From contig NZSO01000040.1 of the NCBI GenBank assembly GCA_002696885.1, forward strand, positions 1 to 9,015: DNA of 9,015 bases, written 5' to 3'. Position 1 is the first letter of the stretch; every line of letters begins with the position of its first letter. The DNA is from Verrucomicrobiales bacterium (GTDB lineage Bacteria > Verrucomicrobiota > Verrucomicrobiia > Verrucomicrobiales > DEV007). Under the pieces are notes generated by a model that saw nothing but the letters and a program-made list of their open reading frames with translations, ran no database searches and was not told where the DNA came from. Below are positions 5,541 to 9,015 of the stretch, piece by piece. The position numbers and the translations under genes were made by a program.

Positions 5541-7790
5541 TTATCTGACTTTGATTTTAGAGATGCCTCTTTTCCCATTCCAGGCCGCTTCAATGGTATG
5601 GATTCCAGGAACTAATTGAAAATGGTCATCTTTAATGGGAGAACCATTTAAATACCATTGTGAGTGTTCTTCATCTGAAAGTAGGGGTATGGTCTGTTGG
5701 CCTTCTGGAATATTTGCATCGATAATAAAAATGGAGCCGTCGCTTGGGCTTATTATGTTAAGCTTTTGAGATATATTTTTCCTTACCTTTGCATTAAGAT
5801 AGTTATGATTAGATAAGCACCACTTAGTGTAAGTCTTGTCTAAGATTAAATTGCCAGATTTGTCATAAAAAGAACTCGAGTTTTTTACTGGTGCAGTTTC
5901 CTCTGTGAAGAATTCGTTGACTGTTTGTTTTGTATGCCGGCTTGGAAGGAGTCCAGTAATGCTATCAATTTTTCTTTGTTTAAGATTAGGAAGTTCAAGG
6001 GGTCTTGCGTGTCTCTTTTTAATCAGATGAGTCATCATTTCATTCCATGCGGGTGCTGCGGATTCAGTCGTTAGCGTGCCGTTCATTGTTTTGCCACTAA
6101 GATTCCCAAACCAAACGGCAACTGTATAGTCCCGATTATATCCAACGGTCCAAGCGTCGCGAAATGAACTACTTGTTCCAGTCTTAACAGCAACTCGATG
6201 ACCTGAAATATTAAGTGGAGAGCTTATGCCGAAGGCTTCGGACCTAGCATCATTATCACATAAGATATCAGTAATAATATCCACTGCATTTTTTGAGGCA
6301 ATGCGCTCTGGGGGTGATGATTGATCTTGAGTGAATTTTGGTGATAACTTTATTCCAGATCGAGATAAATTTGAATAAGCCGCGGCTATATCAATTAGTC
6401 GGATTTTTCTATTTCCTAATACAAATCCTGCACCAAGCTGATCTATAGTCTCTTTGGTATCAAAACCAAACCGAGTCAAATAATCAAAGCCGGCTCTAGC
6501 GCCAGTGATGCTCAGTGCATAAACGGCTGGAATATTTAGAGAACACGCAAGGGCATTTCTTAGTCTAGTTGGACCATTAAATGAACGGTTGAAATTTTCA
6601 GGTTCATAAGCATGAAATTTATTGGGAACAGCATCTTGAGTGTCTGGTAACAAACTAGCTGCATTTAAAGAGCCATCTTCAATACCGAGCAGATAGATAA
6701 AAGGTTTAAGTGTTGAGCCGGCATGACGCCAAACGAATGCAGCATTGTAATCCTCCTCAGCATCCTGAGTTTCACGACTTACGGAAGATACTGCAAGGAC
6801 AGCACTATTTGAGTTATCAATAACGACCATTGCGGCGTTGTCTATCAAGTGCCTATTGAGAATTCCTAGCCGTTTTTTTAATATGCTGTCGGCATGTTCT
6901 TGTAATGAAAGATCAAGAAAGGTAGGAAGCTTTTTACCTTTATAAGACTTTATTATTTCTTTAGGAATCAAATTGACATAATCACTAGCGATGGAAGGAG
7001 GAGTGGACTTTATAACGGTTGGAGGATAATCAATGAGTCTTTTTGATGTGGAGTTATTTATAATATTAAGTTCTTCGAGTCTATTAATGGAACGAAGATA
7101 TTTTTTGTGAGCATTCTCCCATCTCAACCAAGGATTAAATTTAGTTGGAGATTGTGGAAGCCCTGCAAGGAAAATGGATTCACCCAGAGTAAGGTCTGAT
7201 GCATTTTTACCAAAATATGTTTGTGCTGCAGATTCGGGGCCTAGTCTACGATTACCATAATCTAGTTGGTTAAAGTAAGCCTCTAAAATTTGTTTTTTGC
7301 TCCAAATTCTTTCTAGCTTCATGGCCAACAAGGCCTCGCTTATCTTATTTTTAATTGATCTTTTAGTTCGTTCTGTGGCTAGCTTGATAGTTTGTTGTGT
7401 GATTGTTGAGGCCCCTGAAAGTTGATTTCTATGTTTAAAGTTTCTAATGGCAGCGCCAATGATTGCCTTTCTATCTATTCCATCATGATTATTAAAACGG
7501 TGATCTTCTAAAGCGACGGTCACCGTTGGTAGGTGCGGCCCCATTTCATTTAATTTGAGTGGCAATTGAATTCGAGCAGTATCTGAAGAAATTTGTTTTA
7601 CCACTTTTCCTGAATTGTCCAATACGCTTGTTGTGCCTTCTATTTCAGACAAAAGTTTTTTTGGAATTTGAATACTATGAATAAAAGTGTCGGTAACAAT
7701 GGATAGCGTTAATGAGGCCAATGGCAATACAAGGAATATGAACATAAATCCCAACTTATAGATATTGCCGTATCCGTTTTTATTGCTCAT
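5541..7790 (-). CDS. pbpC: Penicillin-binding protein 1C (bifunctional glycosyltransferase/transpeptidase)
   Basis: Inner-membrane class A penicillin-binding protein that polymerises and may cross-link peptidoglycan in the periplasm; E. coli PBP1C is linked to cell-wall repair. 749 residues, near the family norm. Order of domains: membrane anchor about 11-33; GT51 glycosyltransferase about 70-235 with catalytic Glu95 in EDHRF, GASTITQQ (126-133) and the YFNQLDYG / GPESAAQTYFG stretch (172-194); transpeptidase about 315-590 with Ser359-x-x-Lys362 (GSTLKP), SLN at 417-419 and KTGTS at 536-540; C-terminal BiPBP_C-like beta domain about 675-749, with WYLNG (712-716) and GIHTIEA (729-735). All catalytic motifs are intact. 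Start ATG overlaps the stop of the alpha-2-macroglobulin gene (ATGA), with AAAGAG just upstream, so the two are translationally coupled. The 3' end converges on the lipoprotein gene with only 11 bases between the stops and no clear terminator. Confidence 0.97.
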   Translation of the reverse strand: MSNKNGYGNIYKLGFMFIFLVLPLASLTLSIVTDTFIHSIQIPKKLLSEIEGTTSVLDNSGKVVKQISSDTARIQLPLKLNEMGPHLPTVTVALEDHRFNNHDGIDRKAIIGAAIRNFKHRNQLSGASTITQQTIKLATERTKRSIKNKISEALLAMKLERIWSKKQILEAYFNQLDYGNRRLGPESAAQTYFGKNASDLTLGESIFLAGLPQSPTKFNPWLRWENAHKKYLRSINRLEELNIINNSTSKRLIDYPPTVIKSTPPSIASDYVNLIPKEIIKSYKGKKLPTFLDLSLQEHADSILKKRLGILNRHLIDNAAMVVIDNSNSAVLAVSSVSRETQDAEEDYNAAFVWRHAGSTLKPFIYLLGIEDGSLNAASLLPDTQDAVPNKFHAYEPENFNRSFNGPTRLRNALACSLNIPAVYALSITGARAGFDYLTRFGFDTKETIDQLGAGFVLGNRKIRLIDIAAAYSNLSRSGIKLSPKFTQDQSSPPERIASKNAVDIITDILCDNDARSEAFGISSPLNISGHRVAVKTGTSSSFRDAWTVGYNRDYTVAVWFGNLSGKTMNGTLTTESAAPAWNEMMTHLIKKRHARPLELPNLKQRKIDSITGLLPSRHTKQTVNEFFTEETAPVKNSSSFYDKSGNLILDKTYTKWCLSNHNYLNAKVRKNISQKLNIISPSDGSIFIIDANIPEGQQTIPLLSDEEHSQWYLNGSPIKDDHFQLVPGIHTIEAAWNGKRGISKIKVR

Positions 7791-9015
7791 TTCTCTTTGA
7801 CGAACAATTTGGAATTGTTACTAAGACCACTAAATCTAGGCTCATACATTGGTGTGATCGTTGATGCTGGCCAACTAAATATTCCAGCAGACGTGACTCT
7901 TGCTAGTAAGCTATAATTTGATTCTCCTTTATTGAGTCTATTAAAATATAGATTTGATTTATTATCTCTTAATTCGGAATGATCAAGAGCCAATTGTTTT
8001 CCATTGATATCATTTGGAATTGAATAAAAATCTGAAATTTGAGGTAAATTAAAATTAACCACCTCTAGTGAAGCAGCCAGTTCATCTGTGATGGCTACAT
8101 AATAATGATTTCTGTCATTTAATATTCGATAGGTGATTAGCACTTCATCGCCGAGCTTGAGTGGGTTCTTGGACGAGCCTGTTCTACCTGGGTCTGTTAA
8201 ATTTTTTAATACCCTCTCAATTCTTAGTCCTCGATCTTCTCTTTTTGAGTTGGTATCGTCTCTCAGAATTTTTGCGTCTGTCAGATAATAAATTGGATCG
8301 TTTAAGCCTTTGAAATTGAATCTGTTGATTTCATTTAAAGGTTTCATACTCCAACCGACAGAGTATTTATTTTTAGAGACTATTTCGGCTGCAATTTGTT
8401 CAACATTGAGTTCTTGATATTGTTCTTCTTTCATCATTGAACGTATACACATCAACAACCAAAGATTTTCCTGAGTGGATAAATTTTTAGAATCCTCTAA
8501 ATACTTAAACAATTGTCTTCGAAACTTAGGTTCTAGATTATTTTTCCAGCGAGGATTAGAAATGGTATTTAGAGCTATGTATTTAACGGCATTTGCTCTG
8601 GAAGTGGAGTAAAAGTTGTTAGGATCAAAAGCTTTTTGAGGAGACAAATCACTAATTTCATCGGCGAGAAGATTTCGTTCTTCTGGCATGACATCAAAGT
8701 GGAGCATGGCCATAGCAAGAAAGGCTCTTGATTCATCTCTGATTTTCTGCCTATCAAGATACAGCTCTTGAAGTTCTCCTACAGGTTTGTCTTTAAAGTT
8801 AAATTGGCTGGCTACGAAGGCTGCGAATGATTTTAATTCGCGGTTATTTCCTGTATGACCCTTAATGATTGAATTGAGAGATTTTTCAAGTTTGGTTGTT
8901 AGGGTCGCAGGAACTTTGTAATCAAGATCCTGACATTGGCGGACGAGCCATGCCGCTTGGACAGTGACGTAAGCATTTGGATGAGATGATCCAGCCCAAT
9001 AAGGAAGGAATCCGT
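7787..9015 (-). CDS. Alpha-2-macroglobulin family protein, C-terminal 408 residues (5' end beyond the window)
   Basis: The frame is open from the right edge to the TGA at 7789-7787; the ATG at 8713 is internal, because 100 further in-frame codons upstream have no stop and continue family sequence (HPNAYVTVQAAWLVRQ, fragment residues 11-26). Bacterial alpha-2-macroglobulins are large periplasmic, usually lipid-anchored protease traps of about 1500-1900 residues, so some three quarters of the gene is missing here, including the place where a thioester CxEQ motif might be. Visible are the end of the helical thioester-domain region (about 1-220), then the beta-rich end with PLKLGDEVLITYRI and the ITDELAASLEVVN stretch (family: 'D.LPAG.E..N'), RVTSAGIFSWPAS and MYEPRFSG near the C-terminus, all typical of the YfhM type. 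Adjacency to pbpC with a 4-base overlap matches the yfhM-pbpC order of E. coli and supports the call. Confidence 0.93.
   Translation of the reverse strand, partial: GFLPYWAGSSHPNAYVTVQAAWLVRQCQDLDYKVPATLTTKLEKSLNSIIKGHTGNNRELKSFAAFVASQFNFKDKPVGELQELYLDRQKIRDESRAFLAMAMLHFDVMPEERNLLADEISDLSPQKAFDPNNFYSTSRANAVKYIALNTISNPRWKNNLEPKFRRQLFKYLEDSKNLSTQENLWLLMCIRSMMKEEQYQELNVEQIAAEIVSKNKYSVGWSMKPLNEINRFNFKGLNDPIYYLTDAKILRDDTNSKREDRGLRIERVLKNLTDPGRTGSSKNPLKLGDEVLITYRILNDRNHYYVAITDELAASLEVVNFNLPQISDFYSIPNDINGKQLALDHSELRDNKSNLYFNRLNKGESNYSLLARVTSAGIFSWPASTITPMYEPRFSGLSNNSKLFVKEK

Noticed and set aside
5309..5593. Overlapping ORFs in other frames at the lipoprotein/pbpC junction
   Set aside because: They lack family features, and their composition is that of frame-shifted readings of the lipoprotein gene and the pbpC end.
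8575..8757. A 60-residue minus-strand ORF, and the ATG at 8713 as a gene start
   Set aside because: The ORF is an out-of-frame shadow of the alpha-2-macroglobulin gene. The ATG at 8713 is internal to a frame that stays open to the window edge and carries family sequence upstream.

Overview
The window is an AT-rich, gene-dense bacterial segment with short intergenic gaps. It reads as core or housekeeping DNA from a Gram-negative organism, not as a mobile island: no insertion sequence, tRNA, rRNA, CRISPR array or phage gene is visible. A marine Verrucomicrobiota-like bacterium is my best guess, at low to moderate confidence. The grounds are a lipoprotein with YwqK/MORN-type repeats of the 'PYTG' style, a membrane-embedded spermidine-synthase-like protein, and a bacterial alpha-2-macroglobulin next to PBP1C. 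A phylogeny of SerS would settle this.

Layout. (1) Positions 1-1505, minus strand: seryl-tRNA synthetase (serS), followed downstream by the 5' part of a small membrane-protein ORF that runs off the left edge. (2) Positions 1506-1732: a 227-base divergent intergenic region with a plausible sigma70-type promoter facing right. (3) Positions 1733-4940, plus strand: a tightly packed three-gene unit. Two overlapping genes (ATGA overlap) together make a 'fused MFS/spermidine synthase'-type membrane protein split in two. A dihydrofolate reductase gene then overlaps the second gene by one base (TGATG). (4) Positions 5038-5529, plus strand: a lipoprotein with MORN/YwqK repeats. (5) Positions 5541-9015, minus strand, converging on the lipoprotein gene with 11 bases between the stops: the 3' part of an alpha-2-macroglobulin gene, running in from the right edge, overlapping by 4 bases with pbpC (penicillin-binding protein 1C).

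How the genes work together. The A2M-pbpC pair is a known bacterial arrangement in which a periplasmic protease-trapping macroglobulin is produced together with a peptidoglycan repair synthase. The split spermidine-synthase-like pair is the least understood part. Each protein carries a related multi-helix membrane module, and the cytosolic Rossmann-like domain keeps SAM-site features but has Asn in place of the usual catalytic Asp, so it is probably not a simple aminopropyltransferase. Its tight linkage to dihydrofolate reductase suggests co-expression; a functional link is only inference. Nothing in the window clearly amounts to a wholly new system. The split, catalytically altered membrane pair is the best candidate for follow-up.
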